A stretch of 63,805 nt of DNA from Oscillospiraceae bacterium (GCA_022788225.1 JALEVO010000108.1:1-63805), one strand, 5' to 3'; shown: positions 42,798-51,835, counted from the first letter of the stretch. Numbers and translations: made by a program. The notes: generated from the letters alone by a model not told the origin.

Positions 42798-44855
42798 ATG
42801 TTCAAGAGAAGAGCTTTAAGCATTGTTACTGCCGGAATAATGGCTGCAACATTCATTCCGTTCAGTTCATTCACAGGTACAGGCGGTATTATACCGGATA
42901 CTGTATACGCAGAGGACGGATATACAATTCCGGATCTCTCAATTGAGTCAAAGGACATTCCTGACCTCGACTGTTTCAGATTCACCGCTGACATGGGTGC
43001 AGGAATCAACTTAGGAAACACTCTCGACGCAGTTGATGACGCTGCTCCAAAGGGTGAAGCAAACCTTTATCTTGAATCAGCATGGGTAGGCGTTGAAACC
43101 ACAAAGGCAATGATTGACAACATCAGAAATGAGGGCTACAAGACCATCAGAATCCCTGTTTCATGGCACAACCATATTGACGATAATTTCAGAATCAATG
43201 AGGAATGGCTCAACAGAGTAAAGGAAATTGTTGACTACGCCATTGACAACGGAATGTATGCGATAATCAATATCCACCACGACAATGAATACGACTATAT
43301 GTTCCCTAAGTATTCTTACCTTGACAACTCAATCAAGTATGTGGATTCAATCTGGACTCAGGTAGGCGAAAAGTTCAAGAACTATGACGAACACCTGGTT
43401 TTTGAAACACTCAACGAACCACGAGTTAAGTTCTCAAACTATGAATGGTGGTACACATCTTCTGCTGATGAATGTAAGGAAGCAGCTGAATGTATCAATA
43501 AGTACAATCAGGCAGCAGTTGACGCAATCAGAAAAACAGGCGGAAACAACAGCGACCGTTACATCATGGTACCAAGCTACTGCGCAAAGCTGGAGGCAGC
43601 AATAACAAACGAGTTCAAGCTTCCGGAGGATTCAGCTAAAAACAGACTTATTCTTTCGGTTCACGCTTACATCCCTTATAATTTTGCAATGAATGGTGCA
43701 GACCAGGAGGGGAGCACAACTGAATTTGATCTTTACGGCTCAGACGCACAGGAAATCGACAACATGATGGACACAATTTACATCAAGTTTATCTCAAAGA
43801 ATATTCCTGTTATTATCGGTGAGTACGGTGCAAGAAACAAGAACGAAAACACACAGGCAAGAACTGAATATTCTGCATATTACGCAGCGTCAGCAAGAGC
43901 AAGAGGTATAACCTGTATCTGGTGGGACAACAACTGCTTTGAAACCTACGCAGGCGAAGCTTTCGGACTTCTTGACAGAAATACAAACACATGGAAATAT
44001 GATTCAATCGCAAAAGCAAATATCAGGTACGGCGATGGTTCAAAGGCAAAATACGTTGAACCATGGTACAATGGCGGCGGAGGCGGAGGCTCAACAAAGC
44101 TTGAAGCTGACATTCTCCCTGACGGTACAGCAACATTCCCGGAGGCTATAGGCGACAAGATTGAGCTTGACATCGAGCTTAACGACGGTATTGCACAGTG
44201 GGGCGGCTGCCTTTCATTCATGATTGCTCTCAACGGCACAAACTACTGGGTTGCATATCAGTGGGCAGCAACTGAATCCGGCAAGCTTACAGTTGACATG
44301 ACAACACCTACAAAGGCAGTTGACACATCAAAGCCGGAGGGCAGCAACGAAGTTACTGACGAATACACACTAAAGCAGATTGCTGAACTGGTTCAGAAAA
44401 GCAGCAGCACAACATTTCAGTACTGGTGGGCTTGCGATTCAGACTGGAACAATCTTGACGGTCCTTTTGAAAACTACGGAAAAATCAAGTCCGCAACACT
44501 CTCAGACAGTGCTCCGGTCAATCCTCCTGTAGAGCCGACAGAGCCTCCTACAGAAGCACCAACAGAAGAACCGACTGATGCTCCGACTGAAACAACTACA
44601 GATAGTTCAGCACAGAAAACAATTTTCGGTGAACCAACACATATTGGTGATATCAACGGTGATTCAGAGGTAAGCGTATCTGATGTTGTAAAGCTTAATT
44701 TGTACCTCCTTAACAGCGAAGCAAACAAACTCAGTGCAGTACAGCTTGCTAATGCCGACTGCTGCAGAGATTATGTGATAGATACATCAGATTCAGGATT
44801 ACTTATGAATTATGTTGCAATGATAGTTGATTATTCAGCTTTAGGCAAATCTTAA
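42798..44855 (+). CDS. GH5 endoglucanase with carbohydrate-binding region and dockerin
   Basis: The 685-residue protein has a signal peptide (about 1-38), a GH5 barrel (about 55-415) with GAGINLGNTLDA, IRIPVSWHNH, IINIHHD, the acid/base Glu in ETLNEPR and the nucleophile Glu in IGEYGARN. This fits subfamily 4, which covers endoglucanases and xyloglucanases. A poly-Gly linker leads to a beta-rich module (about 430-570, Trp-rich: GGCLSFMIALNG, YQYWWACDSDWNN-type) that is probably a CBM of an unassigned family. Then come a PT-rich linker and a C-terminal dockerin (GDINGDSEVSVSDVVKLNLY, ADCCRDYVIDTSDSGLL). It follows GH74 by 58 bases on the same strand. Confidence 0.88.
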   Translation: MFKRRALSIVTAGIMAATFIPFSSFTGTGGIIPDTVYAEDGYTIPDLSIESKDIPDLDCFRFTADMGAGINLGNTLDAVDDAAPKGEANLYLESAWVGVETTKAMIDNIRNEGYKTIRIPVSWHNHIDDNFRINEEWLNRVKEIVDYAIDNGMYAIINIHHDNEYDYMFPKYSYLDNSIKYVDSIWTQVGEKFKNYDEHLVFETLNEPRVKFSNYEWWYTSSADECKEAAECINKYNQAAVDAIRKTGGNNSDRYIMVPSYCAKLEAAITNEFKLPEDSAKNRLILSVHAYIPYNFAMNGADQEGSTTEFDLYGSDAQEIDNMMDTIYIKFISKNIPVIIGEYGARNKNENTQARTEYSAYYAASARARGITCIWWDNNCFETYAGEAFGLLDRNTNTWKYDSIAKANIRYGDGSKAKYVEPWYNGGGGGGSTKLEADILPDGTATFPEAIGDKIELDIELNDGIAQWGGCLSFMIALNGTNYWVAYQWAATESGKLTVDMTTPTKAVDTSKPEGSNEVTDEYTLKQIAELVQKSSSTTFQYWWACDSDWNNLDGPFENYGKIKSATLSDSAPVNPPVEPTEPPTEAPTEEPTDAPTETTTDSSAQKTIFGEPTHIGDINGDSEVSVSDVVKLNLYLLNSEANKLSAVQLANADCCRDYVIDTSDSGLLMNYVAMIVDYSALGKS

Positions 44856-44867
44856 TACCTGCTTATT

Positions 44868-45021
44868 TCAGTGGTGATAAAGGCGGACTCTGATAACCCC
44901 CTTAATCTTTCCTAAAAAAATTAAACGTACAATTTATTCTTCACCACTGATTAAATACTGCTTAAAACAATAACTTCATCTCTCGTAAAGCATTGGTTAA
45001 GCAATCATATCAGAGTCCACC
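44868..45021 (+). ncRNA. Candidate structured RNA with interleaved helices after the GH5 gene
   Basis: Three pairings are visible. P1 is TCAGTGGTGA (44868-44877) with TCACCACTGA (44941-44950). P2 is GGACTCTGATA (44885-44895) with TATCAGAGTCC (45008-45018), extended by GG/CC across a mismatch. P3 is TGCTTAA (44959-44965) with TTAAGCA (44997-45003). P1 and P2 cross, as in a pseudoknot or two exclusive folds. No ORF is present. The nature (3' UTR element, sRNA or riboregulator) is unknown. Confidence 0.45.
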
Positions 45022-45049
45022 TGCATTATAATTATTTTCATTTGCATAA

Positions 45050-45090
45050 ACAGGTACTGTCAGTATAACCCGACAGTACCTGTATTTTTT
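45050..45090 (+). terminator. Strong intrinsic terminator of dockerin-enzyme operon
   Basis: A 12-bp perfect stem (ACAGGTACTGTC / GACAGTACCTGT) and a seven-base T-run. Confidence 0.9.
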
Positions 45091-45212
45091 TGAACTGTAT
45101 GCCTGCTACCTTGGACTTTAATCTCCCCCGCATAATTTTTTTACATCCCCCATATTCACAATGAGTATGGGGAATTATTGCATGAAAAGTGCGTGTATTT
45201 ACAGCCGGTATC

Positions 45213-45241
45213 TTGACTTAAACTGCAAGCCGGAGTATAAT
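45213..45241 (+). promoter_or_regulatory. Promoter of Xre-cupin regulator gene
   Basis: TTGACT (45213-45218), 17-bp spacer, TATAAT (45236-45241). Confidence 0.8.
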
Positions 45242-45296
45242 AAAGGCAGTTGACAGGGAATATTCCTGCCAAAATAATTTATATAAGAGGTACATC

Positions 45297-45842
45297 ATGG
45301 ATTATCTGAGTTACAATATATCAAAAAACCTCAGCCGTATACGCACTTCACGGGGAATGAGCCTTGACGCTGCCGCTGAACAGACCGGAGTCAGCAAAAG
45401 TATGCTTTACCAGATTGAACAGGGCGACGCAAACCCGTCTATCAATGTCCTTGGAAAAATAGCCAGCGGACTGCGAATGGAGTTCACCGAGCTTATCGCC
45501 TCCCCTCCCGAGGAATCCTATCTGGTCAGAACTGCAGAGGTCTACCCTATCAAGACCGGAGAGAAATACACAGTAAAGACCTGTTTCCCCTATGAGGACA
45601 ACAAAAAGATTGAGATTTACCGCATAGATATCAACCCGGGAGGAGTCTATCTAAGCGGCGGTCACGGCAGCGGTACAAGAGAATATCTTTCTGTTCTGGA
45701 GGGCGTTCTGACTGTTGACACAGGACGTGAAATACAGGAAGTCAACCGTGATGAGATATTCCGCTTCAATTGTGAAAAAGAGCATAAATATATCAACAAC
45801 GGCACAGCTGATGTGCACTTCATCTGCTTCTTTATTGCATAA
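45297..45842 (+). CDS. Xre-cupin transcriptional regulator
   Basis: The 181-residue protein has an N-terminal Xre HTH (NLSRIRTSRGMSLDAAAEQTGVSKSMLYQIEQG, shown for family recognition) and a C-terminal cupin with HGSGTREYLSVLEGVLTV and HKYINNG. This layout is that of PuuR-type regulators, which sense amines, amino acids or their derivatives. It is the first gene before the aminotransferase/ABC operon and probably controls it. The RBS is weak (AAGAGGT). Confidence 0.88.
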   Translation: MDYLSYNISKNLSRIRTSRGMSLDAAAEQTGVSKSMLYQIEQGDANPSINVLGKIASGLRMEFTELIASPPEESYLVRTAEVYPIKTGEKYTVKTCFPYEDNKKIEIYRIDINPGGVYLSGGHGSGTREYLSVLEGVLTVDTGREIQEVNRDEIFRFNCEKEHKYINNGTADVHFICFFIA

Positions 45843-45996
45843 CTGTCTGCTGTCTTTTTGACTGATTTGTTTTATATATTGAACAAACCTTATAACCAGA
45901 CTTATGAAAGCCAAGCGAAAAAACAGTGAAAAATGTTAAAATGCAGTTAAAAATAAGCAAATTTTGTGTACATTATACCAAAAATCAAGAAAGATA

Positions 45997-46025
45997 TTGA
46001 CATTTCAGACATAATGAGTTATACT
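45997..46025 (+). promoter_or_regulatory. Promoter of aminotransferase/ABC operon
   Basis: TTGACA (45997-46002), 17-bp spacer, TATACT (46020-46025). Sequence between the regulator gene and this promoter is AT-rich with no other sign. Confidence 0.75.
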
Positions 46026-46049
46026 GTAATTGTTGAAAATAATAAACGC

Positions 46050-46093
46050 AAAGACAATGACGTCGTATGAAAATACGGTCATTGTCTTTTTTT
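46050..46093 (+). terminator. Terminator hairpin in the operon leader (possible attenuator)
   Basis: AAAGACAATGAC (46050-46061) pairs with GTCATTGTCTTT (46078-46089), with an inner stem CGTAT-GAAA-ATACG, and seven T follow. It lies between the predicted promoter and the aminotransferase start, so most transcripts would end after about 60 nt unless it is overridden. Confidence 0.75.
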
Positions 46094-46123
46094 GTTTTCT
46101 TTATTTTTAAGGAGATGTTTAAG

Positions 46124-47341
46124 ATGAAACTTTCAGAAACAGGTTTTACAGCAAACGAGATTAAGGACAAGGCAAAAAAGTATATGATTGAAACGTATGA
46201 ACGTTTTGACTTTCTTGCAGACAGTGCAAATGGCGTTTATATGTATGACGAAAACGGTACGCCTTATCTTGATTTCTATGCAGGTATTGCGGTAAACTCT
46301 GTCGGCAACTGCTGTGAACGTGTTGTTGATGCGGTCTGTGAGCAGGCAAAGACTTTAATGCAGTCTTTCAATTATCCTTACACAGTTCCGCAGGCGCTTC
46401 TTGCAGAAAAGGTTTGCACAACACTTGGTATGGACAAGATTTTCTATCAGAATACCGGTACGGAAGCCAACGAGGCAATGATTAAAATGGCTCGTAAATA
46501 CGGCGTTGAAAAATACGGTCCAAATCATTACAATATCGTTACTGCTGAAAATTCATTCCACGGCAGAACATTCGGTGCAATGAGTGCAACAGGTCAGCCG
46601 GACAATGCCTGTCAGATTGGTTTCGGCGGAATGGTTCCGGGATTTACATACGCTCCTTACAATGACCTTCAGGCTTTCAAGGACGCCTGCACAGAAAACA
46701 CTATCGCAATTATGATAGAGCCTGTTCAGGGCGAGGGCGGAGTACATCCGGCAACGCAGGAATTCATGACAGGACTTAGAAAGTTCTGCGACGAAAACAA
46801 TATCCTGCTGCTCCTTGACGAGGTTCAGACAGGCTGGTGCAGAACAGGCGCAGTAATGTCCTTTATGAATTACGGTATCAAGCCTGATATCGTTTCCATG
46901 GCAAAGGCTATGGGCGGCGGAATGCCGATTGGTGCTATATGTGCAACAGAGGAAGTCGCAAAGGCATTTACAGCCGGTTCACACGGCACAACATTCGGCG
47001 GACACCCTGTCTGCTGTGCGGCATCTTATGCGGCAGTAAGCGAAATGCTTGAAAAGGACCTTGCCGGAAACGCAAAGAAAATGGGCGAATACTTTATGAA
47101 AAAGCTTTCCGCACTCCCTCATGTAAAGGAAGTAAGAGGACAGGGACTTTTAGTCGGCGTTGAGTTTGAGGACGTTGACAGCGTTGATATAAAACACGCC
47201 TGCTTTGACAGAAAGCTGCTTGTAACCGCTATTGGTTCAAGTGTTATCAGAATGGTTCCGCCGCTTATTATCACAGAAAGTGACTGTGACAAGGCATATG
47301 AAATAATTCGTGAAGCAGTCGAGGAAGTGGCTGCGAAATAA
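46124..47341 (+). CDS. Class III aminotransferase, ArgD/GABA-type
   Basis: The 405-residue PLP enzyme has GTPYLDFYAGIAVNSVGN, the phosphate loop NTGTEANEAMIKMAR, the stacking region NSFHGRTFGAMSATGQ, the PLP Asp in LLLDEVQTGWCRTG and the Schiff-base Lys in MAKAMGGGMPIGA. It is nearest to acetylornithine and other omega-aminotransferases. The lack of other arginine genes nearby and the presence of transport and dehydrogenase genes suggest an omega-amino catabolic or salvage substrate instead. The ATG at 46124 is used because AAGGAG lies nine bases upstream. Confidence 0.85.
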   Translation: MKLSETGFTANEIKDKAKKYMIETYERFDFLADSANGVYMYDENGTPYLDFYAGIAVNSVGNCCERVVDAVCEQAKTLMQSFNYPYTVPQALLAEKVCTTLGMDKIFYQNTGTEANEAMIKMARKYGVEKYGPNHYNIVTAENSFHGRTFGAMSATGQPDNACQIGFGGMVPGFTYAPYNDLQAFKDACTENTIAIMIEPVQGEGGVHPATQEFMTGLRKFCDENNILLLLDEVQTGWCRTGAVMSFMNYGIKPDIVSMAKAMGGGMPIGAICATEEVAKAFTAGSHGTTFGGHPVCCAASYAAVSEMLEKDLAGNAKKMGEYFMKKLSALPHVKEVRGQGLLVGVEFEDVDSVDIKHACFDRKLLVTAIGSSVIRMVPPLIITESDCDKAYEIIREAVEEVAAK

Positions 47342-47383
47342 AACGGTAAGTCAAAAACTTATAATCTGGAAGGAGAAGTTATT

Positions 47384-48274
47384 ATGAAAGCAAGAAAATT
47401 CTTTAAAGCAGTTGGTATGATGGTGGCAGGAGCTATGATGGTTTCCATGCTTACAGCCTGCGGTTCAGATTCCAAATCATCTGAATCAGCCTCTTCCGGT
47501 TCTTCAGGAAATGTTTTAAGAGTTGGCATGGAATGTGCCTATGCACCATTCAACTGGACCCAGACAAGTGCAGAAGTATCAAACGGCGACACGGCTGTTG
47601 AAATCTACGGCGGAGGCGGTTACGCTTACGGCTATGATGTTATGGTAGCGAAAAAGCTTGCTGAAGAGCTTGGCATGGATCTTGAGATTCACAAGGTTGA
47701 GTGGGATTCAATCGGTATCTCAATGGATTCCGGCGAGTATGACTGTATCATTGCCGGCATGGGCAGAACCTCCGAGCGTATGCTTTCATACTCATTCACA
47801 GAACCATATTACTACAGAAACAACTGCATTGTTGTAAAGAAAGGCTCTGACCTTGAAAATGTAACCGGCTTATCACAGCTTGCAGGCAAGAACGTTACCG
47901 CAACAACACAGCTGGGTACAGGCTGGGTACCGCTCCTTGACCAGATTCCGGACGTAACTCTTGGTGCAAACTATGAAACTACTGCTGAAGTATTCATGGC
48001 ACTTTCCAACGAAACAGCTGACGTTGCAGTAATCGACGTACCGACAGCCGAATCCGCACTTCTTACAAACACCGACCTTAAAATGATTACACTTGACAGT
48101 TCCGACACATTCACAGGCGACGAGGAAATGACTAATGTATGTATTGCCACAAAAAAAGACGATACTGCACTGCGTGATAAATTGCAGGGCGCCATGGAAT
48201 CAATCGGTCTTGAACGTGACAAGATGGACGAAATGATGGAGGAAGCAATTTCCGTACAGCCGGCAGCCAACTAA
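47384..48274 (+). CDS. Amino-acid ABC transporter, substrate-binding lipoprotein
   Basis: The 296-residue protein has a lipoprotein signal ending LTACGS with the lipid Cys at residue 26, a Ser-rich tether, and a family 3 solute-binding domain (MECAYAPFNWTQ, GYDVMVAKKLAEELG, WDSIGISMDSGEYDCIIAGM, TERMLSYSFTEPYYYRN-type). It should deliver a polar amino acid or related compound to the permease encoded next. RBS AAGGAGA is strong. A GC hairpin follows the gene. Confidence 0.92.
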   Translation: MKARKFFKAVGMMVAGAMMVSMLTACGSDSKSSESASSGSSGNVLRVGMECAYAPFNWTQTSAEVSNGDTAVEIYGGGGYAYGYDVMVAKKLAEELGMDLEIHKVEWDSIGISMDSGEYDCIIAGMGRTSERMLSYSFTEPYYYRNNCIVVKKGSDLENVTGLSQLAGKNVTATTQLGTGWVPLLDQIPDVTLGANYETTAEVFMALSNETADVAVIDVPTAESALLTNTDLKMITLDSSDTFTGDEEMTNVCIATKKDDTALRDKLQGAMESIGLERDKMDEMMEEAISVQPAAN

Positions 48275-48310
48275 AATACTGCCTGCCGGATAGATTCTGA
48301 AAAACTATTG

Positions 48311-48341
48311 CGCCGCTTCCATGATACTTCTGGGGGCGGCG
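48311..48341 (+). promoter_or_regulatory. Intercistronic hairpin after the binding-protein gene
   Basis: CGCCGC / GCGGCG stem with no T-run. Such hairpins often protect the mRNA of binding proteins and lower downstream expression. Confidence 0.5.
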
Positions 48342-48366
48342 TTATATGACAAAGGAGTAAAGGCTT

Positions 48367-49122
48367 ATGACAACTACACCAAACGGAATTCTTGAATGGA
48401 TCTGGTTTATTGCCACAGAATATTCAGATCTCTTTATAACAGGAACCCTCATCACCCTGCTGGTATCAGTAGTAGGTACGATTATCGGCTTTGTTCTGGG
48501 ATTTGTTGTGGGTATCGTTGAGGACACCAAAATCACAAAAGACAGTCCCCTCCCCAAGAAAATCATTATGGGATTTTTCAAATGGCTGTGCAAAATCTAC
48601 GTTGAAATTTTCCGTGATACCCCTATGATTGTTCAGGCTATGATTGTCTATTTCGCAATGCGTCAGGCTGGCTTTATGATTACTCCTATCCCGGCTGGTA
48701 TTCTTGTAACGGTACTCAACACAGGCGCATATATGTCAGAAACTGTCCGTGCCGGAATCAAGTCCATTGACGCCGGACAGCGTGAGGGCGCTCTTGCACT
48801 GGGTATGTCCCCTATCTCCGCCATGGTCACTATCATTCTGCCGCAGGCTTTCAAGAACATTGTTCCGGAAATGGCAAATATGTTTTTAACAAACCTTAAA
48901 ATGACATCAGTCCTCAATGTTATCGGCGTTAAGGAACTGTTCCTTCAGGCAAAAACCGCCGGCGGTACATACTACAAATACCTTGAATCCTACCTCGTTA
49001 TCGCCATTATCTATTTCGTACTCTGCTTCCTCTTCAGCAGAATTTTCCTGCTTATCGAAAAGAAAATGGCAGGCAAAAAAGAATACACACTGGCAGTCGA
49101 ATACATGGACAATAATGAGTAA
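48367..49122 (+). CDS. Amino-acid ABC transporter permease (HisM type)
   Basis: The 251-residue protein has about five membrane helices and the inner-membrane signature EIFRDTPMIVQAMIVYF plus the EAA loop (AGQREGALALGMSPISAM, ILPQAFKNIVPEM). It is a polar amino-acid uptake permease that works with the genes on either side. A long basic loop (DTKITKDSPLPKKIIM) after the first helix is unusual but not unique. Confidence 0.92.
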   Translation: MTTTPNGILEWIWFIATEYSDLFITGTLITLLVSVVGTIIGFVLGFVVGIVEDTKITKDSPLPKKIIMGFFKWLCKIYVEIFRDTPMIVQAMIVYFAMRQAGFMITPIPAGILVTVLNTGAYMSETVRAGIKSIDAGQREGALALGMSPISAMVTIILPQAFKNIVPEMANMFLTNLKMTSVLNVIGVKELFLQAKTAGGTYYKYLESYLVIAIIYFVLCFLFSRIFLLIEKKMAGKKEYTLAVEYMDNNE

Positions 49123-49138
49123 AAGGGGGTTTTAAACT

Positions 49139-49891
49139 GTGAAAGACATTATTCGTGTTGAAGAACTCAGCAAAAGCTTCGGTGAACATCAGGTACTGCG
49201 AAAAATTGACTTTTCCGTAAACAAAGGTGACGTTATCTGTATTCTCGGCTCGTCCGGTTCGGGCAAGTCCACTCTTCTGCGCTGTATCAATCAGCTTGAA
49301 ACCCAGACCTACGGCAAAATCTATTTCAACGGAAAAGAACTGGGAAAAAAGCAGAGAGAAATAAACGAATACCGCTCAAAGGTGGGTATGGTATTTCAGT
49401 CCTTCAACCTCTTCAACAACAAGACTGTGCTTGAAAACTGCATGACGGGAACAAGAAAAGTCCTTCACCTCTCAAAGGACGAAGCCCGTGAACGTGCTAT
49501 AAGCCACCTTAAATCAGTGGGCATGGCACCCTTTATCAACGCATATCCCGCCCAGCTTTCCGGCGGACAGAAGCAGAGAGTAGCTATCGCAAGGGGTCTG
49601 TGCATGAATCCGGAAGTATTGCTGTTTGACGAACCTACAAGCGCCCTTGACCCGGAAATGGTCGGAGAAGTTTTAAACGTTATGAAAACTCTTGCAAAAA
49701 CCGGTCTTACAATGCTTATCGTCACCCACGAAATGGGTTTTGCAAGGGACGTTTCCTCAAGAGTACTTTTCATGGACAAAGGATATATCGTTGAAGACGC
49801 TCCCCCGGAAAAGTTCTTTACCGACCCGGACAATGCCCGTACCAGAGAATTTCTCAGCAGATATATGTCTGACGGTGAAAGGAGAGCGTAA
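49139..49891 (+). CDS. Amino-acid ABC transporter ATPase
   Basis: The 250-residue protein has Walker A (GSSGSGKST), Q-loop (MVFQSFNLF), signature (LSGGQKQR), Walker B (VLLFDEPTS) and switch His (VTHEMG), the standard set for GlnQ/HisP. The start is a GTG at 49139 after AAAAGGGGG. The stop overlaps the next gene by one base. Confidence 0.93.
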   Translation: MKDIIRVEELSKSFGEHQVLRKIDFSVNKGDVICILGSSGSGKSTLLRCINQLETQTYGKIYFNGKELGKKQREINEYRSKVGMVFQSFNLFNNKTVLENCMTGTRKVLHLSKDEARERAISHLKSVGMAPFINAYPAQLSGGQKQRVAIARGLCMNPEVLLFDEPTSALDPEMVGEVLNVMKTLAKTGLTMLIVTHEMGFARDVSSRVLFMDKGYIVEDAPPEKFFTDPDNARTREFLSRYMSDGERRA

Positions 49892-50526
49892 TGAAGAATT
49901 TTGTTGTTACCTTTGCAAGAGGTTTCGGCACAGGGGGCAAGGTCATTGCCTCAAAGCTTGCAAAAGAACTTGGGGTACACTGCTACGAAAACCGAATACT
50001 CACCCTTGCGTCACAGCTTAGCGGACTTGACGAAAATATCTTTAAGGAAGTAAACGAAAAACTCCGTACCTCCGGCGGCGGACTTGCAAGTTTAATGAGC
50101 GGTCTGCCCCGCGCAAGAAAGTACATAGCACGAAACGAAAAATTCGTTTCCGACGACAAGCTTTTCGATTACCAGAAACAAATCATTCTCAATCTTGCTG
50201 AAACTGAATCCTGCGTTATTGTAGGAAAATGCGCCGACTATATACTACAGGGCAGGGATAATGTTGTCAGCGTCTATATCGAGGCACCCCGTGATTTCTG
50301 CATTAAGCGTACTATGGAGAACATGGGCGTTACAGAAGAAGTGGCGCAGGCTACCATAAAGCAGACTGACAAGTTCCGTGCGGATTACTATGCGTATTAC
50401 ACCCACGGCAACTACTGGACAAACCCCATAAATTACGACATGACCCTTAACAGTGAAAAGGTAGGCATTGACAACTGCGTGGCAGTAATAAAAGATTATT
50501 TGAAAATAAAAGGACTGATAGACTAA
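49891..50526 (+). CDS. Cytidylate-kinase-like protein
   Basis: The 211-residue protein starts with a nucleotide-binding loop of the cytidylate-kinase-like family (ARGFGTGGKVIASKLAKELG), then CYENRILTLAS, SCVIVGKCADYIL and YIEAPRDFCIKR. This family (often called Cytidylate_kin2) is widespread in Firmicutes without known substrate. Its overlap with both flanking genes places it within the amino-compound operon, so it may phosphorylate a metabolite of that pathway and not CMP. Confidence 0.8.
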   Translation: MKNFVVTFARGFGTGGKVIASKLAKELGVHCYENRILTLASQLSGLDENIFKEVNEKLRTSGGGLASLMSGLPRARKYIARNEKFVSDDKLFDYQKQIILNLAETESCVIVGKCADYILQGRDNVVSVYIEAPRDFCIKRTMENMGVTEEVAQATIKQTDKFRADYYAYYTHGNYWTNPINYDMTLNSEKVGIDNCVAVIKDYLKIKGLID

Positions 50527-51656
50527 TGGAATTTCAGTATCATCTTCCGGTGAACCTCATCTTCGGAAGAGGAAAAGCAGACAAGGTCGGGGAAATATCC
50601 TCGGCTTACGGAAAAAAAGCACTGGTTGTTACCGGAACGGGCAGTACAAAAAAATCCGGACTGCTTGACAGAACCGTAAACAGCCTTAAAAGCGCCGGTG
50701 TTGACTGCGCCGTATTTGACAAAGTAACCCAGAATCCCCTTACAACTACTGTTTACGAAGGTGTTGCCCTTGCAAAGGAACAGTGCTGTGACATGATAGT
50801 TGGAGTGGGAGGCGGTTCTATTATGGACGCCGCCAAGGCTGTTGCATTCTGCTGCGTCAATGAGGGTGATGTTTCCGACTATATTTTCGGAATGAAACAG
50901 GGTGTAAAAGCTCTGCCGATAATTTTAGTACCCACAACCTGCGGTACCGGAAGCGAGGGAAATCAGATAGCCGTTCTGACAAATCCGGAAACAAAGGACA
51001 AAAAAGCTATCTACACACTGAATATAATGCCATCAGCGTCAATTGTTGACCCTGACGTTATGACCACAATGCCACAGTCCGTCCTCTCCTCTGTGGGCTT
51101 TGACGCATTTACTCACGCCCTTGAAGCATATACATCAAAAAAAGCCAGTCCTCTCACAGACGTACAGTCTTTGCTGGCAATGGAACTTATAGCGAAAAAT
51201 CTCCCCGGACTTGCTGCCGGAAACAATGACCAGCAGGCGTGGGAGGCAGTAAGTTTAGCCGCAACTCTCGGCGGCATGGTAATAGGTGCTGCCGGAGTAT
51301 CGGCGGCACACGGTATGGAACACCCGGCATCGGGGCTTAAAAACATAGTCCACGGAAGAGGTCTTGCGGCACTTACACCGTGTATCGTTGAGCGGCTTGC
51401 ACCGGCTCTGCCGCAGAAGTTTGCGAAAGTATCACAGATACTCGGCGGCAAAGACGAAACAGACTGTGCAGACAGTATACGCCAGTTTCTTAAAGCTATC
51501 AATCTTGACGTAAAACTCGGTGAACTGGGAATTACGGCAGATGACGTTGACTGGATGACGGAAAACTGCATGAAAATTTCCATCGGAAATCTTAAAAATG
51601 CACCTGTTACATTCAGCAAGGAAGAGGTTGCACAGATTTATCGGGAAGCACTATAG
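50526..51656 (+). CDS. Iron-containing alcohol dehydrogenase
   Basis: The 376-residue protein has the group III ADH motifs GGGSIMDAAKAVAF, VPTTCGTGSEGNQ, FDAFTHALEAYTS and HGMEHPASG..HGRGLAALT, which contain the metal-binding Asp and His residues. It reduces an aldehyde to an alcohol with NAD(P)H. Paired with an omega-aminotransferase it could reduce a semialdehyde, for example succinic semialdehyde or sulfoacetaldehyde. This is an inference from gene order. Confidence 0.9.
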   Translation: MEFQYHLPVNLIFGRGKADKVGEISSAYGKKALVVTGTGSTKKSGLLDRTVNSLKSAGVDCAVFDKVTQNPLTTTVYEGVALAKEQCCDMIVGVGGGSIMDAAKAVAFCCVNEGDVSDYIFGMKQGVKALPIILVPTTCGTGSEGNQIAVLTNPETKDKKAIYTLNIMPSASIVDPDVMTTMPQSVLSSVGFDAFTHALEAYTSKKASPLTDVQSLLAMELIAKNLPGLAAGNNDQQAWEAVSLAATLGGMVIGAAGVSAAHGMEHPASGLKNIVHGRGLAALTPCIVERLAPALPQKFAKVSQILGGKDETDCADSIRQFLKAINLDVKLGELGITADDVDWMTENCMKISIGNLKNAPVTFSKEEVAQIYREAL

Positions 51657-51704
51657 TTCAAGGATTAAAGACAGCACGACTATGCTTTGAAAAACCTTTT
51701 TAAT

Positions 51705-51731
51705 ACAGCGGCAGTAAGCCGCTGTTTTTTT
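51705..51731 (+). terminator. Intrinsic terminator of aminotransferase/ABC operon
   Basis: ACAGCGGC / GCCGCTGT with a five-base loop and seven T. Confidence 0.9.
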
Positions 51732-51806
51732 ATCCCGCGGACATATTCAGGTGAGATATAAACTGCCGATTTTTTGATATACAAATAATACAAGAACTAT
51801 TTTCCA

Positions 51807-51835
51807 TTGACATAGTTTTTTGATTATGCTATACT
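51807..51835 (+). promoter_or_regulatory. Promoter of four-domain thiol/sulfur enzyme gene
   Basis: TTGACA (51807-51812), 17-bp spacer, TATACT (51830-51835). Confidence 0.8.

Noticed and set aside
51657-51800. Co-transcription of the ABC/dehydrogenase operon with the sulfur-enzyme fusion
   Set aside because: A strong terminator at 51705-51731 and a good promoter at 51807-51835 separate them.
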